The notes: generated by a model not told the origin, from the sequence alone. A stretch of DNA of 64,000 bases from Sporosarcina ureae (GCF_002082015.1 NZ_CP015109.1:2633001-2697000), one strand, 5' to 3'. Counted from the stretch's first letter, positions 54,689 to 64,000 are shown. Program-made: numbers and translations.

Positions 54689-54863
54689 CCGCTTCACTCC
54701 CTTCTTTGGTGGTTATGTTATAGCTACCATTCCCTTGATGAAGGAGAAGGAAACCGGGTGAGTGGATAAGTTCGAGTTGGAGATTGAAATTCTAGGGGGG
54801 TAAGTCAGAAGCGTCTTGCGGGAGCGGTTCTGGCAGGTATTTTCCGCCCACTATCGTGCGAAG

Positions 54864-55255
54864 TGCTCAATCCATCGAGCCATTCGCTCAATGTCCGTCG
54901 TGAAGCGCTCTATCCATCGTGCTGACCGCTCAATGTCGGACGTGGAACGCTCTATCAGTCATGTAATCCGCTCTATGTTAGATGTAAAGCGCTCAATCAG
55001 CCATGCTATCCGCTCAATGCAGTGCGTGAAGCGATCTATTAGTCATGTTCTTTACTCAATGCCAAGTGGAGGAGCGCTTGAACAATCAATCGGGCCATTC
55101 GCTCAATGTCCGTCGTGAAGCGCTCTATCTATCGTGTTAATCGCTCAATGTCGTACGTGGAACGCTCTATCAGTCATGTGATTCGCTCAATGTTAGACGT
55201 AGTGCGCTCTATCAGCCATGCTACCCGCTCAATATCACAGGCCGACCGCTCATCA
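54864..55255. repeat. 21-bp-period array 4 (CGCTCAAT family, plus orientation)
   Basis: About 18-19 units between the antiporter and yjiH genes. Cores alternate between CGCTCAAT and CGCTCTAT. The block starting with CGCTCAATGTCCGTCG at 54886 recurs at 55100 (offset 214 bp, ten units plus 4 bp), with paired variable segments such as CAGTCATGTAATC/CAGTCATGTGATT. The array ends directly at the yjiH terminator. Heptad-like open frames across it are artefacts. Confidence 0.95.
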
Positions 55256-55258
55256 AAC

Positions 55259-55296
55259 ACAAAAAAACCCGCCACTTCAAAAAGAAGTAACGGGTG
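55259..55296 (-). terminator. Terminator of yjiH
   Basis: On the minus strand ACCCGTTACTTC pairs with GAAGTGGCGGGT and is followed by seven T. Confidence 0.9.
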
Positions 55297-55306
55297 CTCA
55301 TCGAAC

Positions 55307-56659
55307 TTAAAACAACAAATGGGCAATACCTGCAATGATGGGCAAGGCAATGATGGTACGCAATAAGAAAATGATGAGTAAGTCGAAAATATTTAATGGG
55401 ATTTTCGTGCCTAGGATTAAGCCACCGACCTCAGACATGTAGATCAGCTGAATCACAGAAACTGCCGCAATCGTAAATAGTGTAATAGGCGACGTGATGA
55501 CGCCTTCAGCTAAAATAACAGGCAAGAACATATCCGCGAATCCCACGACCATTGTCTGTGCGGCTTCTGCAGCTTCGGGAATGTGCAAGAAGTTCAGGAT
55601 ATACTCAAATGGTTTACCTAAGATACGGAATACACTCGTATATTCAGCCATTACTAAAGCGACTGTACCGAAAGCCATAACAACCGGTGCCACGCCGAAC
55701 CACATGTCGAGCACGTTCTGCATTCCTGAGCGAACGGTCTTTAGAATAGAGCGCTGTTTTGAAGCTGTATCAAGTGCGCTAGTTAGTCCTAGTTTGAATA
55801 CGCTTGTTCCAGCAGGGAGTTTTTCATTCTCTGTGGAATATTCCCGGTCGTCAATATACGTGTTCTTAATTGAACGTAATGGATAAATTCTCGGCATAAT
55901 GAGGGCGAGAATCAACCCTGTGAATAGAACCGTTGCATAAAATGGTAGGAAGTAGTTTCCGAGACCGACTTTGTCAATGATGACGAGTGTAAATGTAATC
56001 GACACTACAGAGAACGTAGTCGAAATAATCGCTGCTTCACGTTGTGTATAATGCCCTTCTTCATACTGTTTGCTCGTAAGCAAGACACCGATAGTACCGT
56101 CTCCAATCCATGAAGCGAGTGCGTCTATGGAAGAGCGTCCAGGTAGCTTGAATAAAGGTCGCATAATTTTCACCATCAATGTACCGAAGAATTCGAGCAA
56201 TCCGAAGTTCAGTAATAAAGGAAGCAGTAGACCGGCAAAGAAGAAGATACTGAACAGGAAGGAAACGAGTCCATCACCTGCAAGTAACAATCCGCCTGTA
56301 TTCTCGCTCCAAATCGCTTCAGGCCCTAATTGATAGACGACCATAATTGCGAAGATTGCCCCTACAATGCGGGTAATCGTCCAAAATGGAGTTACTTTGA
56401 ATAAGTTTGTAAAGAATGAAGGTCTGTTTGGATCTTTTTTAACGAATAAATAGAGTACGGATCCGAGTGCAGACGCAATGATCAAGTACATCATAAGTTG
56501 TGGAATAATCGGTTCCAATGAGCCTGATAATAAATCCGCCAATTTGGCAATCGGTACTTTCCAGCCTGCTGCAAATGGCAGTGGAATCATGAATAATAGC
56601 ACACCGAGTATGGATGGAATTAAGAATACTAACCAAGTGCTAGCTGTATATTTTTTCAA
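55307..56659 (-). CDS. yjiH: YjiH-family membrane protein with nucleoside-recognition (Gate) domains
   Basis: 450 residues with about 10-12 membrane segments. Gate-domain hallmarks are LASWIGDGTIGVLLTSKQYE and, later, the DMWFGVAPVVMAFGTVALVM and VVGFADMFLPVILAEG stretches. TTG 56659 is the start, with AAGGAG nine bases upstream. It is divergent from a ribokinase gene with only about 180 bp between them, suggesting import or sensing of a nucleoside whose ribose is then phosphorylated. That link is an inference. Confidence 0.8.
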   Translation of the reverse strand: MKKYTASTWLVFLIPSILGVLLFMIPLPFAAGWKVPIAKLADLLSGSLEPIIPQLMMYLIIASALGSVLYLFVKKDPNRPSFFTNLFKVTPFWTITRIVGAIFAIMVVYQLGPEAIWSENTGGLLLAGDGLVSFLFSIFFFAGLLLPLLLNFGLLEFFGTLMVKIMRPLFKLPGRSSIDALASWIGDGTIGVLLTSKQYEEGHYTQREAAIISTTFSVVSITFTLVIIDKVGLGNYFLPFYATVLFTGLILALIMPRIYPLRSIKNTYIDDREYSTENEKLPAGTSVFKLGLTSALDTASKQRSILKTVRSGMQNVLDMWFGVAPVVMAFGTVALVMAEYTSVFRILGKPFEYILNFLHIPEAAEAAQTMVVGFADMFLPVILAEGVITSPITLFTIAAVSVIQLIYMSEVGGLILGTKIPLNIFDLLIIFLLRTIIALPIIAGIAHLLF

Positions 56660-56704
56660 GGTATTTCTCTCCTTGTGTATAATCTAGTTGATGTATATTT
56701 ATTC

Positions 56705-56732
56705 ATTATACTGTTTAACGAGTCGATGTAAA
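56705..56732 (-). promoter_or_regulatory. Promoter of yjiH
   Basis: On the minus strand TTTACA (56727-56732) and TATAAT (56705-56710) with a 16-bp spacer. Confidence 0.65.
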
Positions 56733-56777
56733 TACTTTAGCACAAAGTGTAACTTTTCAGTCAGCGAGCAGTCTATA

Positions 56778-56806
56778 TTGAAACAGGATATACAAAAGCA
56801 TATGAT
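56778..56806 (+). promoter_or_regulatory. Promoter of the second ribokinase gene
   Basis: TTGAAA (56778-56783) and TATGAT (56801-56806) with a 17-bp spacer, 30 bp upstream of the start codon. Confidence 0.7.
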
Positions 56807-56836
56807 CGATAAAAGAACGGGAAGCGAGGCGTATGC

Positions 56837-57727
56837 ATGATTACAGTAATTGGCAGTGCGAATATGGATGTCATTGCACAAGCGGACAAGTTTCCGTTAC
56901 AAGGCGAGACAGTTAGGGGAAAGGACTTTCAGACGGCACCAGGTGGCAAAGGTGCGAATCAAGCCGTAGCATGTGCAAGACTTGGGCAGAAAGTTCAGTT
57001 GATCGGCACGACGGGTACGGATTCATTTGGAGAAATGATTGTAGCTAATTTGCGGGATCAACAAGTGGATACTTCATATATCACGCAAGCAGACGGTTCT
57101 TCCGGTGTAGCCGTTATTTTATTGACGGAAGGGGACAACCGAATCATTTCCATACCGGGAGCGAACCACGCGTTGACTCCAGAGCGAATTGGGGAGTTGA
57201 AATCTGTTATTGGGGCCAGTCAACTGGTGATGATGCAACTGGAACTTCCTATAGATACGGTGTGGTCTGTGCTCGAGCTATGTAATGAATTAGAAGTGCC
57301 TGTCGTGATGGATCCGGCTCCTTCGAGTAGCTTTCAATTGGAATATATGCCGTATCTTCACTATTTGACTCCTAATGAAACGGAGTGCGCGCAACTCTTC
57401 GGTACTTCAATAGAAGAAACAGTGACAAACTATCCGAATAAACTGCTCGTGACACTAGGAAAAGACGGTGTTTGTTATCATGATCAAGAGAAAATAATCT
57501 ACGTGCCGGGTGTGCCTGCACAGGTTGTGGATACAACAGGTGCGGGAGATACATTTAATGGAGCGCTCGCTAGCCAATTAGTGCAAGGGAGCAATTTACA
57601 GTCTGCCATTCACTTCGCCAATGTGGCGGCTTCATTATCGGTAGGCAAATTCGGTGCACAAGGCGGTATGCCGACTGCACAAGAAGTAGTGAAAAAAGTA
57701 GAACAACTAGCGTATAGAGTAGAGTAG
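56837..57727 (+). CDS. Ribokinase, second copy
   Basis: A 296-residue PfkB kinase. ITVIGSANMDVIAQ, GGKGANQAVACARLG, YLTPNETECAQLFG and DTTGAGDTFNGAL match the rbsK product at 12298 block for block, so the two are paralogues, but many other positions differ. It is not in the rbs operon; it has its own promoter and is divergent from the YjiH-like gene. It may phosphorylate ribose released from nucleosides, or another pentose. Confidence 0.87.
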   Translation: MITVIGSANMDVIAQADKFPLQGETVRGKDFQTAPGGKGANQAVACARLGQKVQLIGTTGTDSFGEMIVANLRDQQVDTSYITQADGSSGVAVILLTEGDNRIISIPGANHALTPERIGELKSVIGASQLVMMQLELPIDTVWSVLELCNELEVPVVMDPAPSSSFQLEYMPYLHYLTPNETECAQLFGTSIEETVTNYPNKLLVTLGKDGVCYHDQEKIIYVPGVPAQVVDTTGAGDTFNGALASQLVQGSNLQSAIHFANVAASLSVGKFGAQGGMPTAQEVVKKVEQLAYRVE

Positions 57728-57879
57728 AAATCCTTTTATATCAAGGCTGGTTGGCACCCTTCTGTCACCATTGACAAGCTTTACAAAAAATATAACCGTT
57801 CCCCCTTTAAATCTCTGAGAAAAAGGCGTATGCTATGGCAATAGAATGGATTACGAGGAAGAAATGGAGGTAGATGTTG

Positions 57880-58404
57880 ATGGTTTTTGGAGAAAACATC
57901 AAGGTCCGTAAACGCATCTTGCAGTTGATTGATGGCTTAACAGATGAGGAATTTAACGGAACACCATCACATGGCGGCTGGTCACCCAAACAGATTGTAG
58001 AACATTTAGCTTTAATGGAATGTCGAGTTGCTACAAACATCGCCCAAGAATTGAAAAATCCTGAGAGTTTGCGTGTATTCAAAAAACCGATCAGTGTATC
58101 GGCAAGTCCTTTAGTAAAGGCTTATTTAATGGAATATACACAACCAACAGATATGCATCTTTCCATTGCAGAGATTAAAGAAAAGCTGCATGCATCGAGA
58201 AACTATTTGCTAGATATCTATGAATCAGCCACAATTACAGAACTTCGCTGTAAATCGATCAAGCATCCGGTTTTTGGCAATGTTCCGTTGATTCAATGGT
58301 TTCAATTCGTAGGTTTTCATGAAAAGCGTCATCTACGACAATTGAAACGAGCAGTGGAGCAAGTGAAGTCGACTCGCGAACAGCTAGTTTCAACGTCTAA
58401 ATAA
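57880..58404 (+). CDS. DinB-superfamily (DinB_2-like) protein
   Basis: About 174 residues. A four-helix DinB-like pattern is visible: LQLIDGLTDEEFNGTPSHGG, then WSPKQIVEHLALMECRVA with a metal-ligand His, and VGFHEKRHLRQLKRAVEQV with two further His. Such proteins bind a divalent metal; some are thiol transferases (bacillithiol S-transferase group), others unknown. ATG 57880 is preferred because GGAGG is nine bases away; ATG 57874 is too close to it. Monocistronic, with a terminator after it. Confidence 0.75.
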   Translation: MVFGENIKVRKRILQLIDGLTDEEFNGTPSHGGWSPKQIVEHLALMECRVATNIAQELKNPESLRVFKKPISVSASPLVKAYLMEYTQPTDMHLSIAEIKEKLHASRNYLLDIYESATITELRCKSIKHPVFGNVPLIQWFQFVGFHEKRHLRQLKRAVEQVKSTREQLVSTSK

Positions 58405-58408
58405 TAAA

Positions 58409-58447
58409 CAAGAACTTGTTGCCTCCTAGAGCACAAGTTCTTTTCTT
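58409..58447 (+). terminator. Terminator
   Basis: AAGAACTTGT pairs perfectly with ACAAGTTCTT, followed by TTCTT. Confidence 0.85.
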
Positions 58448-58498
58448 ATTTTGCTTTGAATCGGATATACTTTACTTAACCGTGAAGGAGGAGATGGA

Positions 58499-60121
58499 AT
58501 GAATCGATATCGTTTTGACACTCCCGAAAAGCTACGCGCATTACTTTGTGAACTAGTCAGTTGGGACAGTCGTACATTGACGGAAGGAGAACGTTTCTTT
58601 TCCTGGAAGTTGCAAAATAAGTTGAGTGAATTGGAATATTTCACTGAGAACCCCGACAATATTACGCTTCATGATGCAGGTCTCGGACGCCAGGCCGTGC
58701 ATGCTTTGTATGAACATCCCGATGCTACAGATACGATTGTCTTGATTAGTCATTTCGATACTGTGCAAACAGATGAATACGGGGCGCTTGAACCACTCGC
58801 TTTCCATCCGGAAGAATTGACGAAGAAGTTGCTAGAAAACAAAGATACGTTACCTGAAGCGGCACGCATTGACTTGGAATCAGGAAAATATTTATTTGGC
58901 AGAGGCACGATGGATATGAAGATGGGGTTGGCTCTACATATTCAGTTGATTGAACGAGCCAGTATAGAGAAGTGGCCTATTAATTTATTGCTATGTACAG
59001 TACCCGATGAAGAAGTAAACTCAGCGGGGATGCGCGCTGCTGTTACGGAACTTGTACGTCTACAAGAGCAGGAAGGTCATCGCTATAAACTATTCTTGAA
59101 TGGAGAGCCTTCCTTTTCACAAGGACCCTCGGATACGAAAGAATATATTTATTCTGGGACCATCGGAAAGATTATGCCGTCCGCTTTGTTTTATGGAAAA
59201 GAAACGCATGTCGGCGAACCTTTAAAGGGGATAACTGCAGATTATATGGCATCGTTTTTAACGCGTAAGATGGAGTGGAATCCTTTATTTCGTGAAATAC
59301 ATCAGGACGAATCAACACCTCTTCCGGTCACGCTGCATCAAAAAGATTTGAAAATCCAATATTCTACGCAAACACCACAGCGAGCCGCTGCGTTATATAA
59401 TGTATTCTTATTCAAACGGACAGCCGCTGAAATCATGAGCTTATTCGAACAAGTGGCGAATGAGGCGATGGCGCAGTGTACTGAACAGTATAAAGCAGTG
59501 TGTGATCGTGAATCGGCTGTGCCACTAGAAGATATTCGCGTATTGCGTTTTGAAGAGTTGCTAAAGTACGCAGAAGATCAGTTAGGAACTAACGAAGTGA
59601 ACCGATTGAAACAGGAAGTGCTATTGCAGGAAGAATGGGATGACCGCGAGCAATGCATACGTATTGTCGATACGCTCATGATGGAATGTCAGGAATTAGG
59701 CCCAGCAACGATACTATTTTATGCACCGCCTTATTATCCGGCTGTCAACTCGTCTGAAGATCCACTTGTACAGGAATCGATTGAGTTTTTGCAGGAGCGA
59801 GCGCAAGTATTTGATCTGACCATTGAGCAGGTGCATTATTTTAATGGAATTTGCGATTTAAGTTATGTGCATTATAAAGATAAAGAGGATCATTGGAAGG
59901 CGTTTGCAAAAAACACACCAGTCTATGATGAAACGTACTCGATTCCATTCGAAGAAATGCGCAAATTAACTGCGCCGGTGTTGAATGTGGGCCCATTTGG
60001 TAAGGATGCGCATCAGAAAACGGAGCGGTTGCATATTGATAGTGCGTTTAAGGAGATGCCGGTGTTGTTGGAACAGTTGGTTAAGAGGCTTGCGGGCATG
60101 CAACAGCCGAAATCTAGATGA
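58499..60121 (+). CDS. rocB: M20-family peptidase, RocB-like
   Basis: 540 residues, close to RocB length. M20 motifs: VLISHFDTVQTDEYGAL (His and Asp), GRGTMDMKMGLALHI (bridging Asp), LLCTVPDEEVNSAGMRAA (catalytic and metal-binding Glu), and FLNGEPSFSQGPSDT. The C-terminal part carries GICDLSYVHYKDK and VLNVGPFGKDAHQKTERLHI with a metal-ligand His. RocB is linked to arginine utilisation in B. subtilis, but its reaction is not settled, and no other roc genes are present here. AAGGAGG precedes ATG 58499. Confidence 0.82.
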   Translation: MNRYRFDTPEKLRALLCELVSWDSRTLTEGERFFSWKLQNKLSELEYFTENPDNITLHDAGLGRQAVHALYEHPDATDTIVLISHFDTVQTDEYGALEPLAFHPEELTKKLLENKDTLPEAARIDLESGKYLFGRGTMDMKMGLALHIQLIERASIEKWPINLLLCTVPDEEVNSAGMRAAVTELVRLQEQEGHRYKLFLNGEPSFSQGPSDTKEYIYSGTIGKIMPSALFYGKETHVGEPLKGITADYMASFLTRKMEWNPLFREIHQDESTPLPVTLHQKDLKIQYSTQTPQRAAALYNVFLFKRTAAEIMSLFEQVANEAMAQCTEQYKAVCDRESAVPLEDIRVLRFEELLKYAEDQLGTNEVNRLKQEVLLQEEWDDREQCIRIVDTLMMECQELGPATILFYAPPYYPAVNSSEDPLVQESIEFLQERAQVFDLTIEQVHYFNGICDLSYVHYKDKEDHWKAFAKNTPVYDETYSIPFEEMRKLTAPVLNVGPFGKDAHQKTERLHIDSAFKEMPVLLEQLVKRLAGMQQPKSR

Positions 60122-60244
60122 AGTTGCCGAACGTGAAGGTGTATTAGAATAATAATAGAAAGAAGTTCAGCAACATTGTGATCGCTAGTATATATTTTTT
60201 GCAGAGAAAGTGTTTGAATCGTTTTACACAACACAAAAACTTTC

Positions 60245-60293
60245 AAAAAGGCTATCCTTTCGAAGTAACTACTTCCAAGAGATAGCTTTTTTA
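60245..60293. terminator. Bidirectional terminator
   Basis: AAAAAGGCTATC pairs with GATAGCTTTTTT (one wobble), between the convergent rocB and chemoreceptor genes. Confidence 0.85.
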
Positions 60294-60294
60294 A

Positions 60295-61206
60295 TTAGAT
60301 AATCCGTCCCACTTCCTGCGACTGGCTTTCCAAGTCTGCAGCTGACGAGGCAATCGAGCGGAAGTCATTCATCGCAATTTCAATTTCATTCTGACACTGC
60401 ACGATGTTCTGCTGCGCTAACGAAGTACCTTGTGAAATCACACCAATATCCTCTGTGATCGTTTCAATGCCTTTACGCACTTCAACGATGGAATCCTGTA
60501 CATTTCCTGAAAGTTTCCGAACCTCTTTTGCTACTACGTCAAATCCGCGTCCGAATTCTCCAGCTCGTGCTGCTTCAATTGCTGCGTTTAACGCCAATAA
60601 ATTCGTCTGGCTGGCAATCGCGCGTATAGTCGTGACGATGCCTTGAATATCTTGGGAATGAACTTCTAAACGTTGTAATGAACTAGTATTCTTTTCTGAG
60701 ACAACGGCTATCCGTTCGATCATATTCAGCAATTCCGTACTTCGATTCATTCCAGCATTGGCTTGTTGCGTAAGGTCTTCTGCCATTTTGTGCATCTCAT
60801 TGACGACTTCGACAATAGAATTTTGTCGTTCTGTAATGTCAGTTGCGATTTTTGTGACACCGATCACTTTTCTATGCTTGTCATCAAAAACCGGCATATA
60901 TGTCGCTTCGAGCCACACCGCGGAACCATCTTTAGATTTACGTTCAATTTTCCCTTGATAGCTAATCCCCTTACTGAAATTCTGCCATTGCTTTTCATAT
61001 GCATTACTTTCAAGAAAATTCTCGAAACAAAGTTTTTCATGCTTCATTCCAAGCATTTCTTCCGGCTCGTAGCCGATCGTATGTGCAAAGTTTTTATTTA
61101 CATAGGCAATACGACGATTCATATCAAAACGAATGATGGCCAAGTGATCTTCCATTGCTTGCACGACTAATGCATCGGTTACTGGATGTTGAGTATTTTG
61201 TATCAT
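60295..61206 (-). CDS. Soluble PAS-domain methyl-accepting chemotaxis protein
   Basis: 303 residues from ATG 61206 (AAAGGAG eight bases upstream); the upstream frame extension to 61371 has no start signal. An N-terminal PAS domain ([38 protein letters not shown], then [20 protein letters not shown]) is joined to a short chemoreceptor signalling domain with the hairpin tip [20 protein letters not shown] and [15 protein letters not shown]. No membrane helix is present, so it is cytosolic, as B. subtilis YfmS. Canonical methylation helices are largely missing, suggesting a receptor that adapts little. Redox or ligand sensing by the PAS is an inference. Confidence 0.88.
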   Translation of the reverse strand: MIQNTQHPVTDALVVQAMEDHLAIIRFDMNRRIAYVNKNFAHTIGYEPEEMLGMKHEKLCFENFLESNAYEKQWQNFSKGISYQGKIERKSKDGSAVWLEATYMPVFDDKHRKVIGVTKIATDITERQNSIVEVVNEMHKMAEDLTQQANAGMNRSTELLNMIERIAVVSEKNTSSLQRLEVHSQDIQGIVTTIRAIASQTNLLALNAAIEAARAGEFGRGFDVVAKEVRKLSGNVQDSIVEVRKGIETITEDIGVISQGTSLAQQNIVQCQNEIEIAMNDFRSIASSAADLESQSQEVGRII

Positions 61207-61430
61207 GTATACAACTCCTTTAGTCTTCTTTCTGTTCGTGAAAGCTCTTTCATCTATTAAACCATAGAGTCTAATGAAATAGCATAAAGTGTAAAAATAT
61301 ATTTTGGAGATGTGTCTATAATGCCAATTCCCTACTAACGGGTAATAAATCGGAGAGGTGCATGTTTTCAACTTATCCGAATTTCAGCTATACTAAGAGT
61401 AGAAGCAATTTAAGAATAGGATGTGCCAGG

Positions 61431-63311
61431 ATGAGTCATTTAGTGGTAGAAAAGTTAACAAAAACAGTTGGAGAAAAAACACTTTTTAAAGACGTAGGAT
61501 TTAATTTGAAAAGTGGAGATAAGATTGGTTTGATCGGGATTAATGGCACGGGAAAGTCTACGTTACTATCCATCATTTCGGGACAGGGAAGTGCGGATAC
61601 GGTGACAATGGATCATCCGAATAAGTTCCGTGTCGCCTATTTGCCTCAAGAACCGATTGTCAATCCGGACTTAACCGTGATGGAAGCAGTATTCGAAAGT
61701 GATGCGCCTGTCATTCGGACAAATCTTAATTATGAACATGCGTTGCAACTACTTACCGAAGATTCTTCGAACGAAGAGTATCAGGAGCGTTACTCATTCT
61801 ATCAAAATGAAATGGATTCAACGGGTGGCTGGGATTTGAATGCCTTGGCACGTACTATATTAATGAAGCTAGGAATTGAGACATTCGATAAGAAAATGGG
61901 CGAATTATCAGGTGGCCAACTGAAACGTGTGGCTCTCGCTAAAGTATTAATCGAACCAGCGGATTTATTATTACTAGACGAGCCGACGAACCATCTAGAT
62001 GTGGCATCGATTCAGTGGTTGCAAGACTTCTTGCAAAATGTTCAAGGAGCAGTATTATTCGTTACACACGATCGCTATTTCTTGGATCAAGTTGCTACAC
62101 ATATTTACGAGTTAGCGGATCAAACACTTTATTCGCATACCGGAAATTACGCAGATTATTTGGAGTCAAAAGCACTGCGTGAAGAGATGTCAGCTGCTTC
62201 GGATCAAAAAGATCGTAATCGCTACCGCAGCGAATTAAAATGGATTCGTCGCGGTGCTAAAGCGCGTTCGACGAAACAGAAAGCACGAATTGATCGCTTT
62301 GATGAACTTCAAGCGAAAGTGAAGCATACCGATGAGTCATTGGACTTTGAAATGGATTTACAAACGACACGTCTTGGTAAAAAAGTGTTGGAAATCAACA
62401 ATATTACGAAAAGATTTGACGATAAAGTTATATTGAACGGTTTTTCTGCTATTCTACAAGCGAAAGAACGTATTGCAATTATTGGACCGAATGGTGTAGG
62501 AAAGACGACACTACTTCAAATGCTAGATGGTACAACTAAGCCGGACACCGGTGAAGTCGATACAGGCTCTACCGTAAAGATTGCTCATTTTCATCAACAT
62601 TTGCCACCAATGAATGAAAACCAGCGTATTATCGAGTATATTCGTGAGACGTCCAATGATATTGAATCAGGAGACGGCGAGCGATTATCTGCAACGCAAA
62701 TGTTGGAAAGATTCTTATTCCCTTCGTCTGCACACGGAACGCCAATCGGTAAATTATCAGGTGGGGAACGTAAACGTCTCTATCTATTGAAGCTATTAAT
62801 GGAACAACCGAACGTTTTGCTGCTGGATGAGCCCACGAATGACTTGGATCTCGAAACACTTTCCGTTTTGGAGTCGTTCATTGATACGTTCGCTGGAGTC
62901 GTCGTTACGATTTCCCACGACCGTTTCTTCTTGGATCGAATTTCACGTAAGCTGTGGATTCTAGACGGCTCAGGTGAAATCGACGTACGGCTTGGTTTGT
63001 ATTCGGATTACCTTGATGAAAAGAATACAAAAGACGTAAAACCACAAGCAAAAGTGTCGGTTGTGGCTCCGGCTCCAGAAGTTAAAGCACCTAAAAAGAA
63101 AATGACGTACGCTGAAAAAATTCAATGGCAAACGATTGAAACAGATATAGAACGAATGGAAGAAAAAATAGCGGAAACAGAACAAAAAATGACGGCTACA
63201 GGCTCAGACTACGATCAGCTTCGCCAACTGGATGAAGAGCTAGTATCGCTAAATCAACAATATGAAGAACTGGTCGAGCGTTGGTCTTATTTGCAAGAAT
63301 TAGCTGATTAA
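61431..63311 (+). CDS. ABC-F family ATPase (Uup/YfmR-like)
   Basis: About 626 residues, two ABC cassettes without membrane parts. The first has GINGTGKST, LSGGQLKRVALAKVL and LLLLDEPTNHLD. The linker is KWIRRGAKARSTKQKARIDR, typical of Uup/YfmR. The second cassette has GPNGVGKTT, LSGGERKRLYLLKLL and VLLLDEPTNDLD. A C-terminal coiled coil closes it (ETDIERMEEKIAETEQKMTA onward). ABC-F proteins of this type act on stalled ribosomes. The frame begins at 61362, but ATG 61431 (MSHLVVEKLTKTVG) gives the family N-terminus. Confidence 0.9.
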   Translation: MSHLVVEKLTKTVGEKTLFKDVGFNLKSGDKIGLIGINGTGKSTLLSIISGQGSADTVTMDHPNKFRVAYLPQEPIVNPDLTVMEAVFESDAPVIRTNLNYEHALQLLTEDSSNEEYQERYSFYQNEMDSTGGWDLNALARTILMKLGIETFDKKMGELSGGQLKRVALAKVLIEPADLLLLDEPTNHLDVASIQWLQDFLQNVQGAVLFVTHDRYFLDQVATHIYELADQTLYSHTGNYADYLESKALREEMSAASDQKDRNRYRSELKWIRRGAKARSTKQKARIDRFDELQAKVKHTDESLDFEMDLQTTRLGKKVLEINNITKRFDDKVILNGFSAILQAKERIAIIGPNGVGKTTLLQMLDGTTKPDTGEVDTGSTVKIAHFHQHLPPMNENQRIIEYIRETSNDIESGDGERLSATQMLERFLFPSSAHGTPIGKLSGGERKRLYLLKLLMEQPNVLLLDEPTNDLDLETLSVLESFIDTFAGVVVTISHDRFFLDRISRKLWILDGSGEIDVRLGLYSDYLDEKNTKDVKPQAKVSVVAPAPEVKAPKKKMTYAEKIQWQTIETDIERMEEKIAETEQKMTATGSDYDQLRQLDEELVSLNQQYEELVERWSYLQELAD

Positions 63312-63331
63312 TTATATTGGAGGAGATTTTC

Positions 63332-64000
63332 TTGAAAATCAAATCGATTGAACCGACACCAAGTCCGAATTCTATGAAGATTATACTGGATACACCATTA
63401 CCTGATGGAACAAGCCATAACTATAAAAAGAAAGATGAAGCGCAAGCACCTGAGCCAATCCGTTCTCTTTTAGCTATACAAGGGGTTAAAGGGATTTATC
63501 ATGTACTCGACTTTATGGCAGTGGAAAGAATCGGAAATGTGGCGTGGGAATCTATACTTGGAGAAGTACGCTCTATATTGAATGAAGAAGGCGAAACGAC
63601 AACACAAGCCGAGGAGCAAAAGATAGACGAGCACTTCGGTGAGGTCTATGTTCATGTCCAGACGTATAAAGAGGTCCCGTTGCAAGTGAAAGTGTTCAAT
63701 AGTGATGAGGAAGCTCGGTTTGCGCTAAGTGAACGTTTCGTTCAAGCAATGGAGACGGTTCATCATTCCGAAGTGGAGAATTATATTTTACTTCGGAAAT
63801 GGGCAGATTATGGGATCCGTTACGGTGAGTTGCAAGAGGTCGGTGAACAAGTCGTTTTAGAACTTGAAGCGGCATATCCTGAAGCGCGTTTGCGCGAGCT
63901 CGTCGAAAAAGCGGAGAAGGCTGAAGAAGAAACGAAAGATCGGGGACAAAAAGTAACCGTATCGGAATTTGTCGTTCCAGAATGGGAAACACGTTTCCGA
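63332..64000 (+). CDS. cvfC: Conserved virulence factor C-like protein, 3' truncated by window edge
   Basis: TTG 63332 with GGAGGAG six bases upstream starts a frame that stays open to the right edge (223 codons seen). The first about 90 residues match the Nfu/NifU N-terminal domain (IKSIEPTPSPNSMKIILDTP, IQGVKGIYHVLDFMAVERIG). Next comes the CvfC middle region (YVHVQTYKEVPLQVKVFNSD, AMETVHHSEVENYILLRKWA, DYGIRYGELQEVGEQVV). The family usually adds HEAT-like repeats, which would lie outside the window. It is 20 bp after the ABC-F gene, probably co-transcribed. Function unclear; the name comes from a Staphylococcus aureus virulence screen. Confidence 0.82.
   Translation, partial: MKIKSIEPTPSPNSMKIILDTPLPDGTSHNYKKKDEAQAPEPIRSLLAIQGVKGIYHVLDFMAVERIGNVAWESILGEVRSILNEEGETTTQAEEQKIDEHFGEVYVHVQTYKEVPLQVKVFNSDEEARFALSERFVQAMETVHHSEVENYILLRKWADYGIRYGELQEVGEQVVLELEAAYPEARLRELVEKAEKAEEETKDRGQKVTVSEFVVPEWETRFR

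Noticed and set aside
54816..55366. Two plus-strand frames across array 4
   Set aside because: Repeat artefact; the second also runs through the yjiH terminator and coding end.

Overview
The window looks like a low-to-mid GC Gram-positive chromosome of the Bacillales, most likely Sporosarcina or a close Planococcaceae relative. The pointers are strong AGGAGG-type ribosome binding sites, frequent TTG starts, a TPP riboswitch, a YhgD/YhgE pair, FetA/FetB, a YolD-like protein, RocB, CvfC and exported proteins with SbsA-type Ig domains. The genus is an inference from family content. No rRNA, tRNA, CRISPR array, phage or transposase was seen.

Layout. 1-887: 3' end of a subtilisin-like protease. 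955-3737: a TPP-riboswitch-controlled thiamine-precursor ABC transporter (thiZXY, minus strand). 3755-4047: a structured intergenic element. 4068-7818: TetR regulator with its own candidate operator, then a YhgE/Pip membrane protein. 7925-10174: an archaeo-eukaryotic-primase plus SF2-helicase protein. 11324-16957: complete ribose operon rbsRKDACB. 17871-31053: a nitrogen/carbon scavenging region holding an N-carbamoyl amino acid amidohydrolase, two sodium:solute symporters each with a tiny membrane partner, an amidohydrolase, a PucR regulator, a (methyl)malonate-semialdehyde dehydrogenase, a class III aminotransferase and alanine dehydrogenase. Together these could turn N-carbamoyl-beta-alanine into acetyl-CoA, pyruvate, ammonia and CO2.

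31323-48817 is a block of exported proteins interrupted only by a thioredoxin-reductase-like flavoprotein: a GH73 glucosaminidase, a beta-helix-like protein, an RCC1 propeller protein, a 1384-residue multi-Ig protein, a small Ig protein, a degenerate vWA protein, a cohesin-domain protein and a dockerin-domain protein. Many share an SbsA-like Ig module and none shows an LPXTG or SLH anchor. A cohesin/dockerin pair inside such a cluster suggests a self-assembling extracellular complex unrelated to a cellulosome, and it is the best candidate here for an undescribed system.

48915-64000 holds a PfkB kinase, a YolD-like protein, a frameshifted zinc-ribbon remnant, a CBS protein, FetAB metal export, a CPA1 antiporter, a YjiH transporter divergent from a second ribokinase, a DinB-fold protein, RocB, a soluble PAS-chemoreceptor, an Uup-type ABC-F protein and the start of CvfC.

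Four intergenic gaps (10768-11240, 17050-17610, 49876-50350, 54864-55255) are filled by arrays with a strict 21-bp period built on the octamer CGCTCAAT followed by 13 variable bases. Three arrays read on the plus strand and one on the minus strand, and all contain larger segmental duplications. I do not recognise this repeat family.
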